A stretch of 64,000 nucleotides of DNA from Herbaspirillum seropedicae. GTDB lineage: Bacteria > Pseudomonadota > Gammaproteobacteria > Burkholderiales > Burkholderiaceae_D. Below the pieces are notes generated by a model. It was not told where the DNA came from and did not search any database. It was given only the letters and a program-made list of their open reading frames with translations. Shown here piece after piece: positions 1-8,203 of the stretch. The stretch lies in NCBI RefSeq assembly GCF_001040945.1, contig NZ_CP011930.1:2023704-2087703 (forward strand), written 5' to 3'. A program made the translations under genes and the position numbers. How positions within the stretch are numbered: the first letter of the stretch is position 1; each line of letters opens with the position of its first letter.

Positions 1-22
1 CTACCAGCTGAGCTAACGCCCC
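1..22 (-). tRNA. tRNA, 5' part only (cut by window edge)
   Basis: Read on the minus strand, the first 22 bases give a complete tRNA 5' half-start: a 7-nt acceptor strand GGGGCGT, T8, A9, the D-stem strand GCTC, A14, and the conserved GG of the D-loop. The anticodon lies outside the window, so the amino acid cannot be read; Lys, Val or Ala-type tRNAs fit the shape. The 5' end is placed at position 22. A stable-RNA-type promoter lies just upstream at 65-93. Confidence 0.85.
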
Positions 23-64
23 GTTGCTGCACTCGTTGTTGCTGTGTGCTGCAAGAGAGAGCGC

Positions 65-93
65 ATTATAGGTGGGGGTCAGGGGTAGTGCAA
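65..93 (-). promoter_or_regulatory. sigma70 stable-RNA promoter for the tRNA
   Basis: On the minus strand a TTGCAC -35 (88-93) and a perfect TATAAT -10 (65-70) are separated by exactly 17 bases. They are followed by a GCGC discriminator, typical of stringently controlled rRNA/tRNA promoters. Transcription would start near position 57 and run into the tRNA whose 5' end is at 22. Confidence 0.75.
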
Positions 94-214
94 GCATTTT
101 GTGAACAAAATATGAAAATATTTTATCCGCCCCCGCTTACTACCCTCCGCCGCGCCCCGGCTGTGGCGCGTTTCCCTCACTGTCATCCCCGTCCTCGCGG
201 CGTGAACAGCGGTC

Positions 215-1069
215 TTACTGCAACGCCGACTTGATCCCGTTCACCCACGACTTGGCGGGCAACTTGGTCTGGGTCTCGATGAGCGCCGCACGCGCGTACA
301 GCTCTGGGAAATCGAACTGCACCTCGCCCTTGAAGGCCAGCGCCACGACATTGCCGTCATGGACTTCTGGCAGCGAGACCACGGTGTCGAAGGCATGCTC
401 CATGGCGCGCAGATTCTTGGCATAGCTGGGATGATCGCCAAACAGGTTCACCGTCATCACGCCACCCGCAGCCAGGCTGTCGTAGCAGGCCTGGTAGAAC
501 TCGGGCGTATCCAGCACCGGCCCGCGCGCCGTGGCGTCGTAAAGATCCACCTGCAGCGCATCGATGATGCCGTGGCTGGCGGCATGCACGATGAAGTCCA
601 TGGCGTCGCTCTCCAGGATCATCAGGCGCTCATCCGGCTCGGGCAGCTTGAACATGCTATGGCAGATGGTGATCACGGCCGGATTCAACTCCACCGCCGT
701 CACCTGCGCCTGGGGGAACTGCCGATAGCTGAACTTGGTCAGGGCACCCGTTCCCAGGCCCAGTTGCACGATGTGGCGCGGATCGCGGTTGAACAGCATC
801 CAGGCCATCATCTGCTGGGCGTACTCGAGTTCGATCCAGTCCGGCTTGCGGATGCGCATGGCGCCCTGCACCCACTCGGTGCCGAAGTGGAGATAGCGTA
901 CCCCCTCCAGTTCGGACAGGGTCACGGGGGCGTACTTGATCTTGCGCGGCTTGCTGGCGTCGGCTTCCAGCTGTTGGCGGCGACGGTTGGGGCCGGCCTT
1001 GGTATTGGCCTGGGCTTCGATGGATTTTCTTCGGATGAGCATGATGTGGATGAATCTGGCCAGGCGCAC
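215..1069 (-). CDS. spermidine-synthase-like SAM-dependent methyltransferase-fold protein
   Basis: The protein has a Rossmann nucleotide-binding loop GLGTGAL at about residues 104-110 and an acidic-loop motif VTAVELNP around 124-131. This is the arrangement of the polyamine synthase/SpeE-like superfamily. It lacks the full set of canonical SpeE residues that I would need to call a true spermidine synthase, so the substrate is unknown. The first 45 residues are basic and low complexity. The start is uncertain: the longest frame begins at a GTG (1069), and an ATG sits at 1042; neither has a clear Shine-Dalgarno. It stands alone, between a tRNA promoter and the divergent metQ-like gene. Confidence 0.8.
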   Translation of the reverse strand: MRLARFIHIMLIRRKSIEAQANTKAGPNRRRQQLEADASKPRKIKYAPVTLSELEGVRYLHFGTEWVQGAMRIRKPDWIELEYAQQMMAWMLFNRDPRHIVQLGLGTGALTKFSYRQFPQAQVTAVELNPAVITICHSMFKLPEPDERLMILESDAMDFIVHAASHGIIDALQVDLYDATARGPVLDTPEFYQACYDSLAAGGVMTVNLFGDHPSYAKNLRAMEHAFDTVVSLPEVHDGNVVALAFKGEVQFDFPELYARAALIETQTKLPAKSWVNGIKSALQ

Positions 1070-1221
1070 GAGGAGGGGGCAACCTGTGGATGCCGAATGA
1101 TACCTTGCCTAGCCCCGGTCAGCGGAGCAACGCACTTTGTGCATATGGACATGCGGATTCATTCCTTCATTCGGCAGCGTCATCGTGTGAGCATGCGTGG
1201 TTCATCATTCCCGGAGTTCCC

Positions 1222-2046
1222 ATGCATTTCGCTTCCTGCTTCAAGAATATCAAGCGCCTTGCCGCCATCGGCGCGCTGTCTCTGGCCCTGGTCCCGCAGC
1301 TTGGACAGGCGCAGGACAAGCAGAAGATCAAGGTCGGCATCTCGGTCGGCAGCGCCGAAGCCATCTTCGACGTCGTCAAGAAGGTGGCCGCCCGCGACGG
1401 CCTGGAGATCCAGACCGTGGTCTTCAGCGACTACCTGCAGCCCAATGCCGCGCTGGCGGCAGGCGACCTCGACGCCAACGCCTTCCAGCACCGTCCATAT
1501 CTGGAAAGCCAGATCGCCGCGCGCGGCTATCGCATCGTGCCGGTCGGACTGACCATCACTGCGCCGCTGGGCATTTATTCGCGCAAGTTCCGTTCGGTCG
1601 AACAGCTGCCGCAGGGTGCCGCCATCGGCATCCAGAATGATCCCTCCAATGGCAATCGCGCCCTGCTGCTGTTGCAGAAAGCCGGCCTGATTCGGCTCAA
1701 GCCCGGAGTAGGCGAGAATGGCGTGAACGCGACGCCGCTGGACGTGATCGAGAATCCGCGCAAGCTCAAGCTGGTGGAACTGGACGCGGCGCAGCTGCCG
1801 CGTTCGCTGGATGATCTGGCGGCCGCATCGATCAACAATGACTATGCCTTCAAGGCTGGCCTGTCTCTGCAGAAAGACACCATTGCCGTGGAAGACCCGC
1901 GCGGGCGTTATGCCAACATCATCGCCACCCGCGCCGAAGACAAGGATCGCCCCTGGGTCCGTAAGCTAGTGCAGGCCTACCACTCCGAGGAGGTGCGCAA
2001 GTTCATCGAGACCGAGTTCAAGGGCTCGCTGGTGCCAGCCTTCTGA
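1222..2046 (+). CDS. metQ: MetQ/NlpA-family methionine ABC transporter substrate-binding protein
   Basis: The sequence matches the NlpA/MetQ family: a signal peptide of about 30 residues, then a mature domain beginning with the beta-strand IKVGIS. Family-typical blocks follow, including LDANAFQHRPYLE (methionine-pocket region), IGIQNDPSNGNRALLLLQ, and a C-terminal FIETEFKGSLVPAF. The ATG at 1222 is chosen because a GGAG lies about 6 bases upstream and the signal peptide begins there; 44 further in-frame codons upstream look non-coding. The signal sequence ends LGQAQ with no lipobox cysteine, so it appears to be a soluble periplasmic protein rather than a lipoprotein. No MetN or MetI gene is adjacent, so it is an orphan binding protein. 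A strong terminator follows. Confidence 0.88.
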   Translation: MHFASCFKNIKRLAAIGALSLALVPQLGQAQDKQKIKVGISVGSAEAIFDVVKKVAARDGLEIQTVVFSDYLQPNAALAAGDLDANAFQHRPYLESQIAARGYRIVPVGLTITAPLGIYSRKFRSVEQLPQGAAIGIQNDPSNGNRALLLLQKAGLIRLKPGVGENGVNATPLDVIENPRKLKLVELDAAQLPRSLDDLAAASINNDYAFKAGLSLQKDTIAVEDPRGRYANIIATRAEDKDRPWVRKLVQAYHSEEVRKFIETEFKGSLVPAF

Positions 2047-2096
2047 GGCCGGCCTTGCCGCCGATGCGGCTGCAACCCTGGTCACCCCAGCGGCTC

Positions 2097-2124
2097 AACC
2101 GCCCGTGCATCGGGCGGTTTTTTT
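2097..2124 (+). terminator. rho-independent terminator of the metQ-like gene
   Basis: An 8-9 bp GC-rich stem (ACCGCCCG paired with CGGGCGGT) with a short loop is followed by seven T residues, about 50 bases after the metQ-like stop codon. Confidence 0.9.
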
Positions 2125-2184
2125 ATGCGCTTGCCGACACAAAGCGCGCCCAGCCGGGCCGCACTCCATTACACTGCGGCCATC

Positions 2185-2325
2185 ATGCTCAAGAACCTCA
2201 TCCTCTGCCTGAAGCTTGCCCTGGTGTTTGCCGCCATCGTCTTCTTTGCCAAGGCGCTGCAATACCTGATCTTCAACGGCGGCTTGTCGGGGGAGTTCTA
2301 CGATTATCTGTTTTTCCGGAAGTAG
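2185..2325 (+). CDS. possible small single-pass membrane protein (46 aa)
   Basis: An ATG at 2185 opens a 46-residue frame with one strongly hydrophobic helix (about residues 4-25) and a short polar, aromatic tail ending YDYLFFRK. The frame continues upstream to 2125, but that part overlaps terminator-proximal DNA and looks non-coding. No clear ribosome-binding site is visible. Its last 53 bases overlap the 3' end of the convergent DNA glycosylase gene, so one of the two ends may be mis-set. I do not recognise a family; the membrane-protein character is the main support. Confidence 0.45.
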   Translation: MLKNLILCLKLALVFAAIVFFAKALQYLIFNGGLSGEFYDYLFFRK

Positions 2326-2902
2326 TCTCGCACAGGCCACCGGCCGGATCGGCGAGCTGCCGCCAGCTAGCCAGTTTCTGGGCATAGGAGAGGGCGGCAT
2401 AGGCCGGGCTGCTGGAGGGCAGCAGCAGGATGCGATAGCACCCGGCCTGTTCGCCCAGCGCTTGCAGGCCGATCTTCCCAGCCGTGCCGCCATTGAAGGC
2501 GATCGTTTCCAGGGCGGGTAACTGGGCCAGCAGCGTCTGCAGGTCGTTCTGTGAATGATCCCGGATATCGCTGTCCAGGCTGCCGATGCGGCGCGCCTGG
2601 GCAATCACGTCCCATAGACCGACGCGATGCGCCAGCAGGGTTTGCAGGCGCGTCGGGTAGTCCATTGCGTAAAGGTCCGCGCCGAGCACCTCGCCGACCA
2701 GCTTCCAGAACGCATTGCGCGGATGCCCATAATACTGGCGCATCTGCAACGACGCCACGCCCGGCAGGCTGCCCAGGATCAGGGTACGCGTATCGCGCGC
2801 CACCACCGGGGGAAAGCTCGCCAGCAAGGGATCGCTGGCCGTGAAGGCCAGCGGCGAGGCCGGATCGGATGAGGACGAAGGAATGGGTTTGCGTGCAGCC
2901 AT
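2273..2902 (-). CDS. DNA-deoxyinosine (hypoxanthine) glycosylase, UDG superfamily
   Basis: The core matches the hypoxanthine-DNA glycosylase branch of the uracil-DNA glycosylase superfamily. Motif A is GSLPGVASL followed by QYYGHPRNAFW; a central GLWDVI follows; and a late LPSSSPA stretch sits where UDGs carry the DNA-contacting loop. Such enzymes excise deaminated adenine (hypoxanthine) for base-excision repair. The ATG at 2902 is preferred because the 35 codons before it are arginine-rich and unlike the family. About 25 residues after it are low complexity, and the basic C-terminal tail is longer than usual. The tail overlaps the convergent small frame at 2185-2325. Confidence 0.82.
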   Translation of the reverse strand: MAARKPIPSSSSDPASPLAFTASDPLLASFPPVVARDTRTLILGSLPGVASLQMRQYYGHPRNAFWKLVGEVLGADLYAMDYPTRLQTLLAHRVGLWDVIAQARRIGSLDSDIRDHSQNDLQTLLAQLPALETIAFNGGTAGKIGLQALGEQAGCYRILLLPSSSPAYAALSYAQKLASWRQLADPAGGLCETTSGKTDNRRTPPTSRR

Positions 2903-3100
2903 GATGCCGGAGAGGATGAAAAGAATTTCAGCAAGCACGCGCGCCGTCCCCCGCCAGGCACAATGGCGCGGCGGCTGCACGGGGCGCGTGCTTGCGGCAA
3001 AATGCACATCTTAGCGTAAGTAGCGTATGCGTCAGCGAAGCTCGCAGGCGATCGTGTCCGCAGCGTCGCAGGCATTTCCGATTTTTCAGTTCAGGGAGAC

Positions 3101-3856
3101 ATGAACATGGCAGATAAAGTCATCCTCGTCACAGGCGGCAGCCGTGGCATCGGCGCGGCCACCGCGCTCCTGGCCGGGCAGCGCGGCTATGCGGTCGCAG
3201 TGAACTATGTGACCAACCGCGCCGCCGCCGACGCGGTGGTCGCCCAGATCCAGGCCGCCGGTGGCCGGGCCATCGCAGTGGGCGGTGACGTGGCCCGTGA
3301 GGAAGATGTGTTGCAGCTCTTCGCCACCGTCGATGGCGAACTGGGGCGCGTGACCGCCCTGGTCAATAACGCCGGCGTGCTGGACCATCAGTCGCGCCTG
3401 GAGGACATGAGCGCCGAACGCATCAATCGCGTGCTCATCGCCAACGTGACCGGCAGCCTCTTGTGCGCCCGCGAAGCGGTCAAGCGCATGTCCACCCGCC
3501 ATGGTGGTCAGGGTGGGGCCATCGTCAACCTGTCTTCGATGGCGGCCAAGCTGGGTGGGCCCGGGGAGTATGTGGACTACGCCGCCTCCAAGGGGGCCAT
3601 CGATGCCTTCACCATTGGCCTGGCCAAGGAAGTGGCCGCCGAAGGCATCCGTGTCAATGCGGTGCGTCCCGGTCTGATCTATACCGACATCCACGCCAGC
3701 GGCGGCGAAGCCGGGCGAGTGGACAGGCTCAAGGACGCCGTGCCGATGAAGCGCGGAGGAAGCGCCGCCGAGGTGGCCAACGCCATCCTGTGGCTGCTCT
3801 CCGAAGAGGCTTCCTATGCGACCGGCACCTTCATCGATGTCTCCGGCGGCCGTTGA
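3101..3856 (+). CDS. SDR-family NAD(P)-dependent oxidoreductase
   Basis: This is a classical short-chain dehydrogenase of 251 residues. It has the cofactor loop TGGSRGIG (11-18), NNAG (89-92), a catalytic serine in NLSS (145/146), and the Y160-x3-K164 pair in YAASK. The C-terminal ATGTFIDVSGGR is also typical. Basic and asparagine residues after beta-2 (NYVTNR) suggest NADP preference. The substrate cannot be inferred. The ATG at 3101 has the ribosome-binding site AGGGAG 4 bases upstream. It is followed by a heptad tandem repeat and a DUF962 gene in the same direction, which may be co-transcribed. Confidence 0.92.
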   Translation: MNMADKVILVTGGSRGIGAATALLAGQRGYAVAVNYVTNRAAADAVVAQIQAAGGRAIAVGGDVAREEDVLQLFATVDGELGRVTALVNNAGVLDHQSRLEDMSAERINRVLIANVTGSLLCAREAVKRMSTRHGGQGGAIVNLSSMAAKLGGPGEYVDYAASKGAIDAFTIGLAKEVAAEGIRVNAVRPGLIYTDIHASGGEAGRVDRLKDAVPMKRGGSAAEVANAILWLLSEEASYATGTFIDVSGGR

Positions 3857-3887
3857 GCGCGGCGGCCCGCCATGCCAAGCTTGAACC

Positions 3888-3922
3888 CCGATCCTTGATC
3901 CTCGATCCTCGATCCCCGACCC
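3888..3922 (+). repeat. five-copy 7-bp tandem repeat
   Basis: Five consecutive heptads follow the pattern YYGATCC (CCGATCC, TTGATCC, TCGATCC, TCGATCC, CCGACCC) in the 81-base gap between the SDR and DUF962 genes. It is non-coding, and the copy number could vary by slippage. Confidence 0.75.
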
Positions 3923-3937
3923 GCCGCGGAGGCCAGC

Positions 3938-4384
3938 ATGCATTCTTCCCGTTCCGAACGTCCCGTCGATGTGCTGCTGGCGCGCTATGCCCAGAGTCAC
4001 CGCCATCCCATGAATGAGCGCATCCACTGCATCTGCGTGCCGGCCATCGTGTTGTCGCTGCTGGGGTTGTGCTGGAGCCTTTCTCCGGCCGTGGCGCTGG
4101 TGGTCGCAGCGGCGGCGCTGGCCTATTATCTGCGCCTGTCGCCGCCTTTCGCGGTAGGCATGCTGGCCATGGCGGCGCTGATGCTGGTGTTCCTGGCGCG
4201 CTTGCCTGCCGGGGCGGTGCTGCCGGTGTCGGCGGCGATCTTCGTGCTGGCCTGGGTAGGGCAGTTCATCGGCCACCGGATAGAGGGGCGCAAACCTTCC
4301 TTCTTCGAGGACCTGCGCTTTTTGCTGATCGGCCCGCTGTTCGTGCTGGCCTTCCTGTACCGCCGCTGGCGCATCGCCTATTGA
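3938..4384 (+). CDS. DUF962/Mpo1-family integral membrane protein
   Basis: The 148-residue protein shows the family hallmarks: an early NERIHCICVP segment with a conserved histidine, three to four transmembrane helices, and the C-terminal GHRIEGRKPSFFEDLRF block with its conserved histidine. The eukaryotic member Mpo1 is an Fe-dependent dioxygenase acting in alpha-oxidation of 2-hydroxy fatty acids; bacterial function is largely inferred. The putative iron-binding histidines are present. It probably acts in the inner membrane. The start at 3938 follows a GGAGG sequence. Confidence 0.85.
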   Translation: MHSSRSERPVDVLLARYAQSHRHPMNERIHCICVPAIVLSLLGLCWSLSPAVALVVAAAALAYYLRLSPPFAVGMLAMAALMLVFLARLPAGAVLPVSAAIFVLAWVGQFIGHRIEGRKPSFFEDLRFLLIGPLFVLAFLYRRWRIAY

Positions 4385-4527
4385 GGCGGAAAACTGCATC
4401 TTTGTATTAAGATGTAAGAAATTGTTGGCGCAAACGGAAAATGCGCGAACATTGCACATCCGTGCGCACCTGCCGGATGCCACGCCGCCCGAAGCCGGGC
4501 TACTAATTCAGTCGGAGTATTTTTGTT

Positions 4528-4980
4528 ATGAAGAAATTGCTTGTGATCGCAGCCCTGGGCTCCCTGGTGGCCGGCTGCGCCGTGACCCCCAATTCGGCCA
4601 GCGTCTACAACACCCGCCAAGCACAGGGCGAGCAGACGGTGCGCATGGGCGTGGTCGAGTCGATCCGTAACGTGACCATCGACAAGGGCTCGTCCGGCGT
4701 CGGCACCCTGGGCGGCGCGGCGCTGGGCGGTATCGCCGCAGGCTCCAATATCGGTGGCGGCAATGGCGCCCTGGCGGCGGGCATCGTCGGCGCACTGGCC
4801 GGCGGCGTGCTGGGCAACCAGGCCGAAGCGCACCTGAGCAACCGTCCCGGCCTGGAAATCACCGTGCGCCTGGATAACGGCGAACTGCGCGCCATCACCC
4901 AGGATGCCGACGAACCCTTCCGCGTGGGCGAGCGCGTGCGCCTGCTGTCCAACGGCCGTACCACCCGCGTGACGCACTAA
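4528..4980 (+). CDS. glycine-zipper 2TM outer-membrane lipoprotein (SlyB/Pcp-like)
   Basis: A type II signal peptide ends in the lipobox LVAGC with the acylated cysteine at residue 17. Next comes a glycine-rich hydrophobic hairpin (about residues 57-95; repeated GxxxG such as GGAALGG and GALAGGVLG), which is the glycine-zipper 2TM domain. The protein ends in a small beta domain (ITVRLDNGELRAI). SlyB/Pcp-type proteins sit in the outer membrane and stabilise it. The gene is monocistronic and ends at a strong bidirectional terminator. The upstream sequence contains an AT-rich TTTGTATTAAGATGTAAG stretch likely to hold the promoter. Confidence 0.88.
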   Translation: MKKLLVIAALGSLVAGCAVTPNSASVYNTRQAQGEQTVRMGVVESIRNVTIDKGSSGVGTLGGAALGGIAAGSNIGGGNGALAAGIVGALAGGVLGNQAEAHLSNRPGLEITVRLDNGELRAITQDADEPFRVGERVRLLSNGRTTRVTH

Positions 4981-5011
4981 GACCACGCGCCGCTACGCTG
5001 GTCGCAGCAGC

Positions 5012-5044
5012 AAAAAAGGCAGGACTGCGGTCCTGCCTTTTTTC
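5012..5044. terminator. bidirectional rho-independent terminator
   Basis: The stem AGGCAGGAC/GTCCTGCCT with a 4-base loop is flanked by six A on the left and six T on the right. It can therefore end both the lipoprotein gene (plus) and the GNAT gene (minus), which converge here. Confidence 0.9.
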
Positions 5045-5048
5045 GTTC

Positions 5049-5639
5049 TCAGCCGGCTGGCCTGTTCTGCGCCAGCCACTGCTGGCGTTCGATCCGGTAG
5101 AGCCGGTGCAGGCGCAGCCGATGGCCCGGCGGCAGGCGCGGATGGAGGAAGTCCTCGCGCACATCGCATTGCATGCCCAGCCGCTGCATCACGGCCAGCG
5201 AGCGCTGGTTCTCCGGTACGGTGAAGGAGACGATCTGCGCCAGTTCCAGCGTCTCGAAGCCATAGCGCAGTGCACAGCGCGCTGCTTCACTGGCATAGCC
5301 CTGGTCCCAGCAGGCGGGCGCCAGGCGCCAGCCGATTTCCACGGCCGGCGTGAAGGGAGCGGCAAACGCTACCCGCATCAGGCCCACCAGGCCTGCGAAT
5401 TCGGTCACGCCGGGGATTTCCAGCGCCCAGGCGCCGAAGCCGTGCTGGGCAAAATGCGCCTCTATCCGGTCGATCAGGACATCGCTTTCCTGGCGCGACA
5501 ACGGCGCCGGGAAATGTTGCATGACCTGCGCATCGGCATTGATGGCCGCCATCGGCGCGCGATCCGACGCCCGCCAGCGCCGCAGCAGCACGCGCGGACC
5601 GCGCAGCAGCGGCGATTCAGGCGCCGGCAGCGGGACCAT
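5049..5639 (-). CDS. GNAT-family N-acetyltransferase (RimJ/RimL-like)
   Basis: The 196-residue protein follows the RimJ/RimL-type acetyltransferase pattern: an RVLLRRW start, WALEIPG and GLVGLMRV strands, then IGWRLAPACWDQGYASEAAR, which is the acetyl-CoA pyrophosphate loop (variant of Q/RxxGxA). It ends with NQRSLAVMQRLGM. Substrates of this group are protein N-termini or small amines; the one here is unknown. The ATG at 5639 is chosen because AAGGAGG lies 7 bases upstream. The start overlaps the end of the FUSC-like gene by 23 bases, so the two are co-transcribed. Confidence 0.88.
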   Translation of the reverse strand: MVPLPAPESPLLRGPRVLLRRWRASDRAPMAAINADAQVMQHFPAPLSRQESDVLIDRIEAHFAQHGFGAWALEIPGVTEFAGLVGLMRVAFAAPFTPAVEIGWRLAPACWDQGYASEAARCALRYGFETLELAQIVSFTVPENQRSLAVMQRLGMQCDVREDFLHPRLPPGHRLRLHRLYRIERQQWLAQNRPAG

Positions 5640-6141
5640 CGTCAGCCTCCTTGCGCTTGACCAGCCAGATATAGACCACCGTCTGCAACAGCGCCACCGT
5701 GCTGCCCACGATGACTTCACCCACCCGCATCAGCGCCAGATGCAGCTCCTCGTTGAGGCCTTGTCCGCTGAAGGCCGCCGATAGCAGGATCACCACCGTG
5801 GCCGGCCCCAGTCGCCAGTTGCTGGGATAGTTCTGCAGCAGCATGGCCACCACCACCGCTGCGGTGAGCGCCGCCAGCATGGCCAGGAAGGTTGGGCCGA
5901 ACAGGACCAGCGCGATGCAGGACACGATGCAGCCGGACAGGGTATTGATCAGGCGCGCGCGGAAGTTGGCCTTGGCCACCGTCATGTCCGGCTCGGTGAC
6001 GATGATCAGCGAGATCATCGCCCAGTAGGGCTCGGCAATGCCCACCGCGCGCAGGCCATACCAGAGGATCAGGCAGCCCGAGAGGATCTTGATCAGGTAG
6101 ACCAGGGCGTTCTTGCGTGGATTGATGAAGTGCAGTTCCAT
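5617..6141 (-). CDS. FUSC-like inner-membrane protein
   Basis: 174 residues with five to six predicted transmembrane helices and the motif EPYWAMISLIIVTEPD near residues 37-52, which is typical of the FUSC/aromatic-acid-exporter (ArAE) N-terminal membrane domain. The soluble C-terminal half of full-length exporters is missing, so this is a short stand-alone family member. A role in efflux is possible but not shown. It is the first gene of a two-gene minus-strand unit with the GNAT gene. Confidence 0.75.
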   Translation of the reverse strand: MELHFINPRKNALVYLIKILSGCLILWYGLRAVGIAEPYWAMISLIIVTEPDMTVAKANFRARLINTLSGCIVSCIALVLFGPTFLAMLAALTAAVVVAMLLQNYPSNWRLGPATVVILLSAAFSGQGLNEELHLALMRVGEVIVGSTVALLQTVVYIWLVKRKEADDGPAAGA

Positions 6142-6203
6142 GGAGCGGGCGGGTAAGCAGAGGATCCGATGTTATCGATGAGAGGCAGGCCAGGCAAGCC
6201 GGC

Positions 6204-6239
6204 AAAAAAATACCGCCTTCCGGCTGGACCGGAAGGCGG
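6204..6239 (-). terminator. htpG terminator
   Basis: A perfect 11-bp stem (CCGCCTTCCGG and its complement, 5-base loop) lies downstream of htpG. On the minus strand it is followed by TATTTTTTT, the expected U-tract. Confidence 0.9.
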
Positions 6240-6292
6240 CGTCATCGTTCCCGGCCCGTGATCGGGGCCGGCAAGCTTGCTTGCCTGCTTGC

Positions 6293-8203
6293 TTACTTGG
6301 CGGCCATGGCCAGCAGCATGTCGTTGAGGCGCTTGACGAAGCTGGCCGGATCAGCCAACGCGCCACCCTCGGCCAGCAGGGCCTGGTCGTACAGGATGTG
6401 CGACCAGTCGTCGAAGCGGGCTTCTTCATACTTCAGACGTTGCACCAGCGGGTGGTCCGGGTTGATTTCCAGGGTCGGCTTGGATTCCGGCGCGGCCTGG
6501 CCGGCGGCCTTCAACATGCGCACCAGGTTGCCCGAGAGTTCATTCTCGTCGGCCACCAGGCAGGCCGGGGAGTCGGTCAGCCGGAAGGTCACGCGCACTT
6601 CCTTGGCCTTGTCGGCCAGGGCGGTCTTCATCTTCTCGACCAGATCCTTGTACTCGGCCTGGGTCTCTTCGTGCTGCTTCTTTTCGTCTTCGTTTTCCAG
6701 CTTGCCCAGGTCCAGGCCGCCCTTGGCCACCGAGGCCAGTTCCTTGCCGTCGAAGTCGGTCAGGAAGGACAGCATCCATTCGTCCACGCGATCGGTCAGC
6801 AGCAGCACTTCCACGCCCTTCTTGCGGAAGATTTCCAGGTGCGGGCTGTTCTTGGCGGCTTGCCAGGTCTCGGCGGTGACGTAGTAGATCTTGTCCTGGC
6901 CTTCCTTCATGCGGCCCACGTAGTCGGCCAGCGAGACGTTCTGCACGTCGCTGTCGTTGTGGGTGGAGGCAAAGCGCAGCAGCTTGGCGATGCGCTCCTT
7001 GTTGGCTGCATCTTCGCCCACGCCTTCCTTGAGTACCTGGCCGAATTCGGTCCAGAAGGTGCTGTACTTGTCCTTCTGCGCCTGCTCGTCGCTGTTGGCC
7101 AGTTCTTCCAGCAGGCTCAGCACGCGCTTGGCCGAGCCGTCACGGATGGCGCGCACGTCGCGCGACTCCTGCAGGATCTCGCGCGAGACGTTCAGCGGCA
7201 GGTCGGCCGAATCGATCACACCCTTGACGAAGCGCAGGTACACCGGCATCAGCTGCTCGGCGTCATCCATGATGAACACGCGCTTGACGTAGAGCTTGAT
7301 GCCGCCGCGCTTGTTGCGGTCCCACAGGTCGAAGGGGGCGCGCGCCGGGATATAGAGCAGCTGGGTGTATTCGCTGCGGCCTTCCACGCGGTTGTGGGTG
7401 TAGGCCAGCGGCGCGCCGAAGTCGTGCGAGACGTGCTTGTAGAACTCTTCGTATTGCTCCGGAGTGATCTCGGACTTGCTGCGGGTCCACAGGGCGCTGG
7501 CCTGGTTGACCGTTTCCAGCTCGTCCTTCTGGACGGTTTCCTTCTTCTCTTCATCCCACTCTTCCTTGTTCATCTGGATGGGCAGCGAGATGTGGTCGGA
7601 ATACTTGCGGATGATGGACTTGAGCTGCCAGGAAGAGAGGAACTCATCTTCACCTTCACGCAGGTGCAGGATGATGTCGGTGCCCCGGCGCGGCTTGTCG
7701 ATCTGTTCGATCGAGAAGTCGCCCGCGCCTTCGGACTCCCAGCGCACGCCTTCGGAAGCCGGGGTGCCGGCACGGCGCGTCTCGACCGTGATGCGGTCGG
7801 CGATGATGAAGCCGGAATAGAAGCCCACGCCGAACTGGCCGATCAGGGCGGCGTCCTTCTGCTGGTCGCCGGACAGGCGCGAGAAGAATTCCTTGGTGCC
7901 CGACTTGGCGATGGTGCCCAGGTGCGAGATGGCTTCCTCGCGGTTCATGCCGATGCCGTTGTCGGAGATGGTGATGGTGCGGGCGGCCTTGTCGAAGCTG
8001 ATCCTGATCTTCAGTTCCGGGTCGTCCTCGAACAGGCTGGCGTTGTTGATCGCTTCGAAACGCAGCTTGTCGGCCGCGTCGGAGGCATTGGAGACCAGCT
8101 CGCGCAGGAAGATTTCCTTGTTCGAGTACAGCGAGTGGATCATCAGTTGCAACAGTTGCTTGACTTCGGCCTGGAAGCCCATGGTCTGTTTTTCGGTTGC
8201 CAT
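6293..8203 (-). CDS. htpG: HtpG, bacterial Hsp90 chaperone
   Basis: The protein is 636 residues, close to the usual 620-640. The N-terminal ATPase (GHKL) domain has ELVSNASDA (Mg-binding Asn region), DNGIGM and [12 protein letters not shown]. The middle domain carries the conserved [18 protein letters not shown] segment, and the C-terminal dimerisation domain ends MAAK. HtpG is a cytosolic ATP-dependent chaperone that remodels client proteins with DnaK. The ATG at 8203 follows AAGGACC; an earlier in-frame ATG (8251) would add 16 residues not found in the family. A sigma32-type promoter lies 64-92 bases upstream of the start. Confidence 0.97.
   Translation of the reverse strand: MATEKQTMGFQAEVKQLLQLMIHSLYSNKEIFLRELVSNASDAADKLRFEAINNASLFEDDPELKIRISFDKAARTITISDNGIGMNREEAISHLGTIAKSGTKEFFSRLSGDQQKDAALIGQFGVGFYSGFIIADRITVETRRAGTPASEGVRWESEGAGDFSIEQIDKPRRGTDIILHLREGEDEFLSSWQLKSIIRKYSDHISLPIQMNKEEWDEEKKETVQKDELETVNQASALWTRSKSEITPEQYEEFYKHVSHDFGAPLAYTHNRVEGRSEYTQLLYIPARAPFDLWDRNKRGGIKLYVKRVFIMDDAEQLMPVYLRFVKGVIDSADLPLNVSREILQESRDVRAIRDGSAKRVLSLLEELANSDEQAQKDKYSTFWTEFGQVLKEGVGEDAANKERIAKLLRFASTHNDSDVQNVSLADYVGRMKEGQDKIYYVTAETWQAAKNSPHLEIFRKKGVEVLLLTDRVDEWMLSFLTDFDGKELASVAKGGLDLGKLENEDEKKQHEETQAEYKDLVEKMKTALADKAKEVRVTFRLTDSPACLVADENELSGNLVRMLKAAGQAAPESKPTLEINPDHPLVQRLKYEEARFDDWSHILYDQALLAEGGALADPASFVKRLNDMLLAMAAK

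Noticed and set aside
3086..4483. 465-codon minus-strand frame across the SDR and DUF962 genes
   Set aside because: Antisense to two genes with clear families; His/Gly-rich reverse-frame composition.
4528..4980. Glycine-rich lipoprotein considered as part of a secretion or toxin system
   Set aside because: The glycine-zipper 2TM lipoprotein family is a housekeeping outer-membrane component and its neighbours are unrelated.
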